Assembly: GCA_023450335.1 (NCBI GenBank)
Contig: JAEXHA010000116.1
Span: 1-23,582 of the forward strand
Source: Actinomycetes bacterium
GTDB lineage: Bacteria > Actinomycetota > Actinomycetes > Actinomycetales > Microbacteriaceae
Reading direction: 5' to 3'
DNA: 23,582 bases
Shown: positions 7,088 through 15,465 of the stretch, piece by piece
Numbering within the stretch: position 1 is the first letter of the stretch
Layout: each line of letters starts with the position of its first letter
Translations under genes and position numbers: made by a program
Notes under the pieces: generated by a model
Databases searched by the model: none
Seen by the model: only the letters and a program-made list of their open reading frames with translations
Told to the model about the DNA's origin: nothing

Positions 7088-8754
7088 GGCGTCTCGTCCT
7101 GCGTGTCGCGTTCGCGGACGTCGTCGGCGCTCTGCGGCGGGAACAGTCCCTGCGGTGTGCCGTTGCCGTCCCAGTTGAGCAGGTTCACGCGGCCCGGCGT
7201 CGACGGGCGGTCAGCGGTCTGGCGGTCGGCGAGGATGTGGAAGTTCTCCACCGCCACCGGCACCGACGGGCCGCTCGACGAACCGAACGGTCCGGCTCCG
7301 CCCATGCCCGGGCCGCCGTCGAAGTCGAGCGAGCATGCCAGCTCTTCGAGCTCGTGCGCCTGCTCGGTGTGGGCGGCAGGGATGACATAGCGCTCTTCGT
7401 ACTTCGCGATGGCGAGCAGCCGGTACATCTCCTCGATCTCGGGGCCCGACATGCCGACCGCGTTGGCGATGCGCTCATCGCGTTCGTCGTCGATCGAGAT
7501 GCCGCGCATGTACGAGCGCATCGCCGCCAGGCGCCGCAGTGCCAGGTCGACCGGCGCGATGTCGCCGGCGGTGAACAGCTCGGCCAGGTACCCGATCGGG
7601 ATGCGCAGCTTGTCGATCGCGGCGAACAGGGTGCGCGCGTCCTCGCCATCGTTGCCCGAACCGGTCACGACGTCGACCACCGGCGACAGCGGCGGGATGT
7701 ACCAGACCATCGGCATCGTGCGGTATTCGGGGTGCAGCGGCAGGGCCACCTGGTACTGCATGAGCTTCCAGATGGGGGAGCGCTGGGCGCCTTCGATCCA
7801 GTCCTCGGCGATGCCGTCGCGGCGGGCCGCGGCGATGACCTCGGGATCGTTGGGGTCGAGGATGATGTCGCGCTGGGCCTGGAGGAGCGCCTTCTCGTCC
7901 TCGACGCTGGCGGCTTCGGCGACGCGGTCGGCGTCGTAGAGCACGAGGCCGAGGTAGCGCAGGCGGCCGACGCAGGTCTCGGAGCAGACGGTGGGCAGCC
8001 CCACCTCGATGCGGGGGTAGCAGAACGTACACTTCTCGGCCTTGCCCGTGCGGTGGTTGAAGTACACCTTCTTGTAGGGGCACCCCGACACGCACATGCG
8101 CCAGCCGCGGCACTGATCCTGGTCCACGAGCACGATGCCGTCCTCGGCGCGCTTGTACATGGCGCCGGAGGGGCACGAGGCCACGCACGAGGGGTTCAGG
8201 CAGTGTTCACAGATGCGCGGCAGGTAGAACATGAAGGCCTTCTCGAACTCGGCCTTCACCTCTTCGCTCATCTTCTGCAGGATCGGGTCATCCTGCATGG
8301 TCTCCAGCGACCCGCCGAGGTCGTCGTCCCAGTTGGCCGACCACGAGATCTTCATGTCCTCACCCGTCAGCAGGCTCTTCGGCCGTGCGACGGGCACCTG
8401 TGCGCCCTTGGGGGCGTTCAGCAGCATGTCGTAGTCGTAGGTCCACGGTTCGTAGTAATCGTGGATCTCGGGCAGCTTCGGGTTCGAGAAGATGCGCGAC
8501 AGCTTCGAGAGGCGGCCGCCGCCCTTGAGCTTGAGCCGGCCGCGCTTGGTGCGCTCCCAGCCGCCGCGCCACTTCTCCTGATCTTCGTAGCCGCGCGGGT
8601 AGCCGACACCGGGACGGGTCTCGACGTTGTTGAACCACACGTACTCCACGCCGGTGCGGTTGGTCCACGCCTGCTTGCAGGTCACCGAGCAGGTGTGACA
8701 CCCGATGCACTTGTCGAGATTCATGATCATCGACATCTGCGCCATGACCTTCAT
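7084..8754 (-). CDS. narH: Respiratory nitrate reductase beta subunit (iron-sulfur)
   Basis: 556 residues, longer than E. coli NarH (about 512) because of a Gly-rich C-terminal extension like that of mycobacterial NarH. It carries one [3Fe-4S] and three [4Fe-4S] clusters and relays electrons from NarI to NarG. Seen: CIGCHTCSVTC at C16-C26, CEHCLNPSCVASCPSG, then CRGWRMCVSGC, in which Trp replaces a Cys as expected for the [3Fe-4S] cluster, and CTFCYPRIE. The start ATG 8754 gives MKVMAQMSMI and overlaps the narG stop by one base (TGATG); a much longer open frame upstream is only shadow within narG. Confidence 0.97.
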   Translation of the reverse strand: MKVMAQMSMIMNLDKCIGCHTCSVTCKQAWTNRTGVEYVWFNNVETRPGVGYPRGYEDQEKWRGGWERTKRGRLKLKGGGRLSKLSRIFSNPKLPEIHDYYEPWTYDYDMLLNAPKGAQVPVARPKSLLTGEDMKISWSANWDDDLGGSLETMQDDPILQKMSEEVKAEFEKAFMFYLPRICEHCLNPSCVASCPSGAMYKRAEDGIVLVDQDQCRGWRMCVSGCPYKKVYFNHRTGKAEKCTFCYPRIEVGLPTVCSETCVGRLRYLGLVLYDADRVAEAASVEDEKALLQAQRDIILDPNDPEVIAAARRDGIAEDWIEGAQRSPIWKLMQYQVALPLHPEYRTMPMVWYIPPLSPVVDVVTGSGNDGEDARTLFAAIDKLRIPIGYLAELFTAGDIAPVDLALRRLAAMRSYMRGISIDDERDERIANAVGMSGPEIEEMYRLLAIAKYEERYVIPAAHTEQAHELEELACSLDFDGGPGMGGAGPFGSSSGPSVPVAVENFHILADRQTADRPSTPGRVNLLNWDGNGTPQGLFPPQSADDVRERDTQDETP

Positions 8755-11700
8755 CAGTACTCCACCTCCTGGCTGCGGCGACGGATAGAGGTGATCTCGT
8801 CGCGCTGGTTCCCGGTCGGTCCCAGATAGTTGAACGCCCACGCCAGCTGCGCATAGCCGCCGATGAGGTGGCTGGGCTTGAGCAGGATCCGCGTCAGCGA
8901 GTTGTGGATGCCGCCGCGCAGACCGCTGGTCTCGGCGATCGGCACGTCGACGGTGCGGTCCTTCGCGTGATACATGTACACCGTGCCCTCGGGCATGCGG
9001 TGTGAGACGATCGCGCGGGCGACCACGACGCCGTTGCGGTTGTACGACTCGATCCACTCGTTGTCGCGGACGCCGATCTTGGCGGCGTCCTGCGGACTCA
9101 TCCAGATCGTGGGGCCGCCGCGGCTGAGTGACAGCATGAACAGGTTGTCCTGGTACTCGGAGTGGATCGACCACTTCGAGTGCGGCGTCAGGTAGCGGAC
9201 GGTGACCTCGGTCTGCCCGGCCGCGCCGGGGCCCGCGACACGGCGGGTCGCGCCGACTCTGCCGTCTCCGAACAGGCGGTGCATGTCCAACGGCGGACGG
9301 AACACCGGGAGGTTCTCGCCGAGCTCCTCCATCCAGTCGTGGTCGAGGTAGAAGTGCTGGCGACCGGTGAGGGTGTGCCAGGGCTTGAGGTGCTCGACGT
9401 TGATCGCGAACGCGGTGTAGCGCCGGCCGCCGTGCTCCGACCCCGACCATTCGGGCGACGTGATCACGCTGCGGGGCTGGACCTGCACGTCCTGGAACGA
9501 GATGTGCGCGCCCTCGTGGTCTTCGGCCAGGTGCGCGATGCGCTGCCCCGTCCGCTTCTCGAGCTCCTTGAACCCCTGCACGGCCAGCCGGCCGTTGCTC
9601 GTGCCGGAGAACGCCAGGATCATCTCGCACACGCGCTTGTCGGAATCCAGTCGCACCGAGCCGGCGTAGGGGCCGGTGGGGGCGGTGCCGTTGACGTGCT
9701 TGAGCCGCTCGATCTCCTTGTCGGGCCGGTACGTGATGGCCTTCGTGGTCATTCCGAGCTTCTCGGTGAGCGGCCCGAGCGTGCGCCACTTCTCGTAGAG
9801 GTTGGGGTAGTCGCGCTCCACGACGATGAGCTTGGCCATCGTCTTGCCCGGCACCAGCGGCAGGTCGTCGACCACCTTGCCGTGCGGGGTCGCCATGACG
9901 TCGGCCGAGTCGTGCTGCAGCGGCGAGGCGACGAGGTCCTTGCGCACGCCGAGGTGGGTCTGCGCGTACTCGCTGAACTTCTTGGCCAGCGCCCCGAACA
10001 GCTCGTAGTCGGTCCGCGTCTGCCACGGCGGCGTGATCGCCGGGGTGAACGCGTGGATGAAGGGGTGCATGTCGGTCGAGGAGAGGTCGTACTTCTCGTA
10101 CCAGGTGGCCGCCGGCAGCACGATGTCGCTGAACAGCGTCGTGGAGGTCATGCGGAAGTCGGCCGTCAGCAGCAGGTCGAGCTTGCCCTCGGGCGCGTCC
10201 TCATGCCACCGCATGTCGCGCGGCCGTGAGCCCTCGGGGGTCTCGGGGGCGCGCACGGCCGAGTCGGTGCCCAGCAGGTGCTTGAGGAAGTACTCGTTGC
10301 CCTTGCCGGACGAGCCGAGGATGTTCGCCCGCCACACCAGCACGATGCGGGGGAAGTTCTCGGGGGCGTCGGGGTCTTCGACGGCGTACTCCAGTGAGCC
10401 GTCCGTGAGGCTGTCGACGATGTGCTGGGCGGGCTCCTTGCCCGCCGCCTCGGCTTCGTCGACCAGGTCGAGCGAGTTGCGCGAGAACGTCGGGTACGCC
10501 GGCATCCACCCGCGCTTGACCGACTCGACCATGCAGTCGGCCGTCGTGCGGCCCGAGAACGTGCCGCGCGCCAGCGGAGAGGCGAGCTGATCGGCGGGCA
10601 GGCCGTCGTAGCGCCACTGGTCGGTGGCCAGGTACCAGAAGCCGGTGCCGATGTGCTGGCGCGGCGGCCGGTTCCAGTCGGCGGCGGTCGCGTACTGCGA
10701 ATAGCCGGTGATGGGGCGCACCTTCTCCTGCCCCACGTAGTGGGCCCAGCCGCCGCCGTTGACACCCTGGCATCCACACATCATCGTCAGCGCGAGGAAG
10801 GTGCGGTAGATGGTGTCGGAGTGGAACCAGTGGTTGGTGCCGGCGCCCATGAGGATCATCGAGCGGCCGCCGGAGCGGTCGGCGTTGTCGGCGAACTCGC
10901 GGCCGATGCGGATGGCCTGCTCGGCGGGCACGGAGGTGATCTCCTCCTGCCACGCCGGCGTGCCGGGGCTGGTGGGGTCGTCGTAGCCGGTGGGCCATTC
11001 GCCCGGCAGGCCCTCGCGGGCGACGCCGTAGCGGGCGAGCATCAGGTCGAACACGGTCGTGACGAGCTTGCCGGCCACGCGCCGCACCGGCACGCCGCGA
11101 CGGACCACGCCGGTGCCGCCGGCGTGCTCGCTGCCGGGATCGGGTGTCAGGTCGAAGCGCGGCAGCAGGATCTCGGCCGACTCGGTCGTGTCGGCGAGGT
11201 CTGCCAGCGACAGCGGGGGGACGACCTCGCCGAGGTCGAGGTTCCAGTCGCCCTCGTCTTCGGGGGTGAACCGGTGGCCGAGCGAGCCGCCCGGCACCAC
11301 GGGGTTGCCGTTCTGGTCGAGCAGCACCGTCTTGAAATCGGCGCGCGCGGCCTGCGCCGGGGCGCCGTCCAGATCGCTCGCGGTGAGGAACTTGCCGGGC
11401 ACGAGGCCGTCGGGGTGCTCTTCGAGCGTCACGAGGTACGGCGAATCGGTGTACCGCTGCATGTAGTCCTCGAAGCGCGCGGTGCGCTTGTCGACATAGT
11501 GCTCGGTGAGGATCACGTGGCCCATCGCGATGGCCAGCGCCGCATCGGTGCCCGGGTGGGGTGCGACCCACTCGTCGGCGAACTTCGTGTTGTCGGTGTA
11601 GTCGGGGGAGACCGTGATGACCTTCTGGCCGCGGTAGCGGGCCTCGGCCATGAAGTGCGCGTCCGGCGTGCGGGTCACCGGCACGTTCGAGCCCCACATG

Positions 11701-12497
11701 ATGAGGTAGCCGGCGTTCCACCAGTCGGCCGACTCGGGAACGTCGGTCTGGTCGCCGAAGACCTGCGGGCTGGCCACCGGCAAGTCGGCGTACCAGTCGT
11801 AGAACGACAGGATCGAGCCGCCGAGGAGATTCAGGAACCGGGCGCCGGCGCCGTGGCTGACCATCGACATGGCCGGGATGGGCGAGAAGCCGGCGATGCG
11901 GTCGGGGCCGTACTCCTTGACGGTGTGGACGTGAGCGGCCGCGGAGATCTCCATGGCCTCGTCCCACGTCGTGCGGATGAGGCCGCCCTTGCCGCGCGCG
12001 GACTTGTAGGCCCGGGCCTTCTCGGGGTCTTCGACGATCGAGGCCCATGCGTCGACGGGGTCGGGGTGGGTGCGCTTGGCCTCGCGGTAGAGCTGTGCGA
12101 GCGTGTCGCGGATGTAGGGGTACCGCACGCGGGTGGGGGAGTAGGTGTACCAGCTGAACGCGGCGCCGCGCGGGCAGCCGCGCGGCTCGTACTCGGGCGA
12201 GTCGGGGCCCACCGACGGGTAGTCGGTCTGCTGGGTCTCCCACGTGATGATGCCGTCCTTGACATACACCTTCCAGGAGCACGAGCCCGTGCAGTTCACC
12301 CCGTGCGTGGAGCGGACGACCTTGTCGTGCGACCAGCGGTCACGGTAGAAGACATCGCCCGATCGGCCACCCTCGAGGAACTGGGCGCGCAGATCCTCAC
12401 TGGTCTCGCCCCGTCGGAGGAACCGCCCCATTCTCAGCAATGTGTCGGCCAGCGGCCCATCTGTCGCGGGGTGGATCGCGCGTGTGTCGGGGGTCAT
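8754..12497 (-). CDS. narG: Respiratory nitrate reductase alpha subunit (Mo-bis-MGD catalytic)
   Basis: 1247 residues, the standard NarG length. It reduces nitrate to nitrite on the cytoplasmic side using Mo-bis-MGD and an FS0 [4Fe-4S] cluster. Seen: the FS0 ligands H65, C69, C73 (STHGVNCTGSCSWKVYV) and C108 (EPRGCPRGA), the Mo-ligand region WYADLPVASPQ with D238 (matching Asp222 of E. coli), and QTDVPESADWW. The start at 12497 is set by a strong AGGAGG (forward 12502-12507) four bases upstream and by the family N-terminus; the same strand stays open far upstream but with no coding likeness. First gene of narGHJI, divergent from narK. The other strand carries a long frame across this gene that is a GC-rich shadow. 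Confidence 0.98.
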   Translation of the reverse strand: MTPDTRAIHPATDGPLADTLLRMGRFLRRGETSEDLRAQFLEGGRSGDVFYRDRWSHDKVVRSTHGVNCTGSCSWKVYVKDGIITWETQQTDYPSVGPDSPEYEPRGCPRGAAFSWYTYSPTRVRYPYIRDTLAQLYREAKRTHPDPVDAWASIVEDPEKARAYKSARGKGGLIRTTWDEAMEISAAAHVHTVKEYGPDRIAGFSPIPAMSMVSHGAGARFLNLLGGSILSFYDWYADLPVASPQVFGDQTDVPESADWWNAGYLIMWGSNVPVTRTPDAHFMAEARYRGQKVITVSPDYTDNTKFADEWVAPHPGTDAALAIAMGHVILTEHYVDKRTARFEDYMQRYTDSPYLVTLEEHPDGLVPGKFLTASDLDGAPAQAARADFKTVLLDQNGNPVVPGGSLGHRFTPEDEGDWNLDLGEVVPPLSLADLADTTESAEILLPRFDLTPDPGSEHAGGTGVVRRGVPVRRVAGKLVTTVFDLMLARYGVAREGLPGEWPTGYDDPTSPGTPAWQEEITSVPAEQAIRIGREFADNADRSGGRSMILMGAGTNHWFHSDTIYRTFLALTMMCGCQGVNGGGWAHYVGQEKVRPITGYSQYATAADWNRPPRQHIGTGFWYLATDQWRYDGLPADQLASPLARGTFSGRTTADCMVESVKRGWMPAYPTFSRNSLDLVDEAEAAGKEPAQHIVDSLTDGSLEYAVEDPDAPENFPRIVLVWRANILGSSGKGNEYFLKHLLGTDSAVRAPETPEGSRPRDMRWHEDAPEGKLDLLLTADFRMTSTTLFSDIVLPAATWYEKYDLSSTDMHPFIHAFTPAITPPWQTRTDYELFGALAKKFSEYAQTHLGVRKDLVASPLQHDSADVMATPHGKVVDDLPLVPGKTMAKLIVVERDYPNLYEKWRTLGPLTEKLGMTTKAITYRPDKEIERLKHVNGTAPTGPYAGSVRLDSDKRVCEMILAFSGTSNGRLAVQGFKELEKRTGQRIAHLAEDHEGAHISFQDVQVQPRSVITSPEWSGSEHGGRRYTAFAINVEHLKPWHTLTGRQHFYLDHDWMEELGENLPVFRPPLDMHRLFGDGRVGATRRVAGPGAAGQTEVTVRYLTPHSKWSIHSEYQDNLFMLSLSRGGPTIWMSPQDAAKIGVRDNEWIESYNRNGVVVARAIVSHRMPEGTVYMYHAKDRTVDVPIAETSGLRGGIHNSLTRILLKPSHLIGGYAQLAWAFNYLGPTGNQRDEITSIRRRSQEVEY

Positions 12498-12731
12498 GAG
12501 TCCTCCTGAAGGTTGCCGGCTGACCCCAGTCTGTCCAGGCTCCATAGCGATGTCCATCCCCCACGCCCGTATCAAATAGCCCGGCCGAAGAGTTAGGTCG
12601 GCCTTATCTGCGACGGGATTTTTGACACGGCCGGGGAGGGTGACGCGGACGCGCGGCGCCGCTAGGTTGGGTCGCGAAACGCCTGAAACGGATGGCTGGA
12701 GCCGCCCTGTCGGCCTGATGAAGGAGACCGC
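12498..12731. promoter_or_regulatory. Divergent narG / narK promoter region
   Basis: 234 bases with no coding likeness, holding both promoters. A candidate operator is GGCCGA (12583-12588) inverted against TCGGCC (12598-12603) with a 9-base spacer. A single ATCAA (12571-12575), half of an FNR-type TTGAT-N4-ATCAA site, lies nearby, but the matching half is absent. No convincing -35/-10 pair was found for narG itself. Confidence 0.5.
12640..12668 (+). promoter_or_regulatory. Candidate narK promoter
   Basis: GTGACG (12640-12645) and TAGGTT (12663-12668) are separated by 17 bases, a plausible sigma-70-type pair. Transcription would start near 12675, giving a leader of about 57 bases with AAGGAGA (12721-12727) before the narK ATG. 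Confidence 0.45.
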
Positions 12732-13964
12732 ATGTCGACGAGCATCCCGGAGAAAACGGCCACGGCCGCCGAACCGAATCTGCGGGGCGGCCTGGGGCAG
12801 GTGATTCTGGCCACCCTGGCATCCACCGTCGGATTCTGGGCATGGATGGCGATCGCTCCGCTGCAGAACATCTACGCCACCGAGATGGGGCTCGACCAGG
12901 GCCAGATCTCGATCATGCTGGCCATGCCGGTGCTCGTCGGCGCGCTCGGCCGCATCGTCGTGGGTGCCATGACCGACCGCTTCGGCGGACGCAGGATGTT
13001 CACCGTCGTCCTGCTGGCCGGCGTCCCGCCGGTGCTGCTGGTCGCCCTGGCCGGAAGCATCGGCAGCTACGTGCTGCTGCTGGTGTCGGGATTCCTGCTG
13101 GGCGTGGCCGGCACCATTTTCGCGATCGGCATCCCGTTCTCGAGCGCATGGTTCCCGCCGGCGCGCCGCGGCTTCGCCAACGGCATCTTCGGCATGGGCA
13201 TGATCGGCACCGCCGTTTCGGCGTTCGCGACGCCGCGGCTGGCTGAAGGCATCGGCTACCTGCCCACGCACCTGCTCATCGCCGGCGTCATGATCGTCAT
13301 GGCGGCGATCGTGTGGTTCGGCATGCGCGAATCTCCGGTGTGGAAGCCGAGCCGCCAGGCGCTGATCCCCAAGGTGACCGGCGCGCTCAAACTCGTCATC
13401 ACCTGGCAGATGTCGTTCCTGTACGCCATCGTGTTCGGTGGCTTCGTGGCGTTTTCGACGTACCTGCCGAAGTACCTGCTGACGATCTACCCGGGCGATG
13501 TGGATGCCGTGGGCGCGGGTACCAGGACCGCATTGTTCGCCGCGGCCGCTGTCGTGGCCCGGCCCATCGGCGGTGTGCTGGCCGACCGCTTCGGGCCGAA
13601 GGTGATCTCGCTCGTGTCGCTGGCCGGTATCGTCGCGACCGCCTACATCGTCGGGCAGCAGCCGCCCGAAGGTGTGCTCACCGGCGCGGTGTTCCTGCTC
13701 ATGGCCTCGGCGATGGGGCTCGGCATGGGCGCCGTGTTCGCGTGGGTCGGCCCCTCGACGCCCCCCGACAAGGTGGGGGCCGTGACCGGTGTCGTGGCCG
13801 CGGCGGGCGGCCTGGGCGGATACTTCCCGCCCCTGGTCATGGGTGCCACCTACCACGGCGAGACCAACTCGTACGCCCTGGGGCTGTGGCTGCTCGTGCT
13901 CGTCGGCGCCGGCGCCCTCGTGGTCGGCGGCATGCTGCGCGACGCGCGTGCGCCCAAGCCGTGA
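12732..13964 (+). CDS. narK: Nitrate/nitrite transporter, MFS family
   Basis: 410 residues with 12 predicted membrane helices. Seen: the MFS loop motif GAMTDRFGGRR at 78-88, the nitrate-signature helix GFANGIFGMGMIGTA at 147-161, R74 in helix 2 and R277 (ARPIGGVLADRFG) in the second half, which match the two arginines that bind nitrate in E. coli NarK (assignment by position, inferred). It moves nitrate in and/or nitrite out across the cytoplasmic membrane. The ATG at 12732 follows AAGGAGA. Divergent from narGHJI, so probably co-regulated. Import versus antiport cannot be told from sequence. Nitrite export would feed the outward-facing NirK. Confidence 0.93.
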   Translation: MSTSIPEKTATAAEPNLRGGLGQVILATLASTVGFWAWMAIAPLQNIYATEMGLDQGQISIMLAMPVLVGALGRIVVGAMTDRFGGRRMFTVVLLAGVPPVLLVALAGSIGSYVLLLVSGFLLGVAGTIFAIGIPFSSAWFPPARRGFANGIFGMGMIGTAVSAFATPRLAEGIGYLPTHLLIAGVMIVMAAIVWFGMRESPVWKPSRQALIPKVTGALKLVITWQMSFLYAIVFGGFVAFSTYLPKYLLTIYPGDVDAVGAGTRTALFAAAAVVARPIGGVLADRFGPKVISLVSLAGIVATAYIVGQQPPEGVLTGAVFLLMASAMGLGMGAVFAWVGPSTPPDKVGAVTGVVAAAGGLGGYFPPLVMGATYHGETNSYALGLWLLVLVGAGALVVGGMLRDARAPKP

Positions 13965-14030
13965 CCGTCCCCGCGTCGCCGAGTGCGTATGCCGGGCGTC
14001 GCGCGCGGACTGCGTCCCGTGGCGTCGGCC

Positions 14031-14045
14031 TAGGCTGAAGAAATG
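14031..14045 (+). promoter_or_regulatory. -10 box and leaderless start of moaB/mog
   Basis: TAGGCT (14031-14036) is 6 bases before the ATG at 14043. No Shine-Dalgarno sits at useful spacing. This repeats the arrangement upstream of the NnrS-like gene and moeB. Confidence 0.5.
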
Positions 14046-14516
14046 GGAGCGAGCGCGCGTGTGATCACGGTGTCGGATCGGACGGCACGGGGTGAACGGG
14101 ACGATGCGAGCGGGCCGGTGGCGGTCGTCGCGCTGCGTGACGCCGGGTTCGCCGTCGACGCCGTCGTGATTCCCGACGGCACCGACAACGTCGAAGCAGC
14201 GCTGCGCGACGCGCTGGAGGCCGGCATCCGGCTCATCGTCACCACCGGCGGCACCGGCGTCTCGCCGCGCGACCAGACGCCCGAGGGCACGGCGCGGGTC
14301 ATCGATCGCGAACTGCCCGGCATCGCCGAAGAGCTGCGGCGTCGCGACGCGGCCGAAAAGCCGCACGGCATGCTGACCCGAGGGCTCGTGGGTGTGGCAT
14401 CCACGAGTCTCATCGTGAATCTGCCCGGCTCGCCGGCCGCCGTCGCGACGGGACTGCCGACCGTGCTGTCGGTGGCATCACACGTTCTGGACCAGCTCGA
14501 AGGGGGCGACCACTGA
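14043..14516 (+). CDS. moaB: MoaB/Mog-family molybdopterin adenylyltransferase
   Basis: 157 residues, the single-domain MoaB/Mog size. It should adenylate molybdopterin before molybdate insertion by MoeA. Seen: SDRTARGERDDASGP at the N-terminus, the nucleotide/pterin loop TTGGTGVSPRDQTPE, PGIAEELRR, and NLPGSPAAV near the C-terminus. MoaB and Mog cannot be separated reliably by eye; in organisms without a separate Mog the MoaB form usually does the adenylation. Its stop overlaps the moaE start as TGATG, so the two are a unit. Transcript probably leaderless. Confidence 0.9.
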   Translation: MGASARVITVSDRTARGERDDASGPVAVVALRDAGFAVDAVVIPDGTDNVEAALRDALEAGIRLIVTTGGTGVSPRDQTPEGTARVIDRELPGIAEELRRRDAAEKPHGMLTRGLVGVASTSLIVNLPGSPAAVATGLPTVLSVASHVLDQLEGGDH

Positions 14517-14944
14517 TGGCCGACGTGCGCATCGCGAAGATCAGCGAGCAGCCGCTCGACGTCGCCGCACACCTGGCGGCCGTCGACGATCATGCCGCCG
14601 GTGCGGTGGCGAGCTTCATCGGCACCGTGCGCGACCATGATCCGGATGCCACGACGGCCGTCGTCGCGCTGGAGTACAGCGCGCACCCGGACGCCGAGCA
14701 GACCCTGCGCGAGATCGCGCTGCGGGCTGCGGGAGAACGCGCGGCGATCGTGGCCGTCAGTCACCGGGTCGGGCGGCTCACGGTGGGGGAGGCGGCCGTG
14801 GTGATCGCGGTGGCCACCCCGCACCGGGCGGAGTCGTTCGAGATCTGCCGCGAGGTCATCGAGGACATCAAGCGGTCGCTGCCGGTGTGGAAGCGACAGG
14901 TCGAAGCCGACGGCACCACCGCCTGGAAGGGCCTGGGCGGCTGA
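14516..14944 (+). CDS. moaE: Molybdopterin synthase large subunit
   Basis: 142 residues, usual MoaE length. With thiocarboxylated MoaD it converts precursor Z (cPMP) to molybdopterin in the cytoplasm. Seen: GAVASFIGTVRDHD, ALEYSAHPDAEQTL, SHRVGRLTVGEAAVVIAV, and the catalytic lysines K119 and K126 in EDIKRSLPVWKRQ, at the same numbers as in E. coli MoaE. The MoaD partner is encoded convergently only 24 bases away on the other strand, so the two subunits come from different transcripts. Confidence 0.96.
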   Translation: MADVRIAKISEQPLDVAAHLAAVDDHAAGAVASFIGTVRDHDPDATTAVVALEYSAHPDAEQTLREIALRAAGERAAIVAVSHRVGRLTVGEAAVVIAVATPHRAESFEICREVIEDIKRSLPVWKRQVEADGTTAWKGLGG

Positions 14945-14963
14945 CGGCGGCACGCCCTGCGGC

Positions 14964-14976
14964 GCGGGTCACCCGC
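14964..14976. terminator. Palindrome between convergent moaE and moaD
   Basis: GCGGGTCACCCGC is a perfect 13-base palindrome that includes the moaD stop codon (14969-14971) and lies 20 bases after the moaE stop. It may act as a short bidirectional terminator; no U-tract is visible. Confidence 0.35.
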
Positions 14977-15202
14977 CGGCGAACGGGGGCAGCACGTCGA
15001 CCAGCGCGTCGGCGCCCAATGGGGCATCGTCGGGCACACGGGCACCGTCGACCAGTACGGCGCAGCGCGGCAGAATGCCACCCAGCCCCGGGCGCTCGGT
15101 CGCCAGGGCGGTGCGCAGGGCACCGAGGGTCGGCTCGGCCCGCTGCTCCTCGGCGCGGCCGGCCATCTCCTCGGCGGCGGCGAAATAGCGGACGCGGGCC
15201 AT
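14969..15202 (-). CDS. moaD: Molybdopterin synthase small subunit (MoaD/ThiS sulfur carrier)
   Basis: 77 residues from ATG 15202, usual MoaD size. The ubiquitin-like protein ends in PPFAGG, whose terminal Gly-Gly is adenylated and thiocarboxylated, here probably by the MoeB/MoeZ protein at the head of the same operon. Seen: VRYFAAAEEMAG at the N-terminus and LVDGARVPDDAPLGADALVDVLPPF. The start overlaps the upstream DUF6457 stop by one base (TGATG). Longer in-frame starts lie inside the neighbouring gene and are unlikely. Last gene of the Moco operon. Confidence 0.93.
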   Translation of the reverse strand: MARVRYFAAAEEMAGRAEEQRAEPTLGALRTALATERPGLGGILPRCAVLVDGARVPDDAPLGADALVDVLPPFAGG

Positions 15203-15465
15203 CAGCCCTCCCACTCCTTGGCCATCTCGGAGATCACAGCCACGGCGGCCGCCACGTCTTCGGGTGCGCCGCCCGCGCGGCCGGCGATCAGGCCCGCGGC
15301 GTACGCGCTGAACGGGGCCGCGGGGCGCGCGACGCCGACCGCCACGTCGCGGGCCAGATCGAGGATCAGCGAGATCGGCAGGTCCTGTTCGCTCAGCCCG
15401 AACCGCGTGCGCAGGGCCGCGGCCCACGCGTCGAGGGCCTCGGGCGGAAGGGTCTTCTCACTCAT
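15202..15465 (-). CDS. DUF6457 small protein in the Moco operon
   Basis: 87 residues, acidic, all-alpha in look, with no signal peptide or membrane segment. Recognised from memory as the DUF6457 type found beside mobA in actinobacteria, starting MSEKTLPPEALDAWAAAL and ending AAAVAVISEMAKEWEG. Function unknown. It overlaps mobA as ATGA and moaD as TGATG, so it is translated in step with both. Position between the MGD-forming enzyme and the sulfur carrier suggests an accessory role in MGD formation or as a small partner of MobA; that is inference only. Confidence 0.8.
   Translation of the reverse strand: MSEKTLPPEALDAWAAALRTRFGLSEQDLPISLILDLARDVAVGVARPAAPFSAYAAGLIAGRAGGAPEDVAAAVAVISEMAKEWEG

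Noticed and set aside
8754..10026. narH start further upstream, giving a 980-residue protein
   Set aside because: The added part overlaps narG out of frame; the TGATG junction and the family N-terminus place the start at 8754.
10422..12509. Long plus-strand open frame (about 695 residues) opposite narG
   Set aside because: Antisense shadow of a high-GC gene; residue makeup is Val/Gly/Ala/Arg-rich with no motif, while narG is certain.
12571..12575. FNR binding site in the narG/narK region
   Set aside because: Only the ATCAA half is present; the partner TTGAT at 4-base spacing is missing.
13965..14042. Moco riboswitch upstream of moaB
   Set aside because: The gap is only 78 bases, much shorter than the Moco aptamer, and the start looks leaderless.
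12498..14366. Minus-strand open frame extending far upstream of narG, giving an apparent 1870-residue protein
   Set aside because: The part beyond 12497 is antisense to narK and moaB, has no recognisable domain, and NarG's conserved N-terminus with a strong AGGAGG site fixes the start at 12497.
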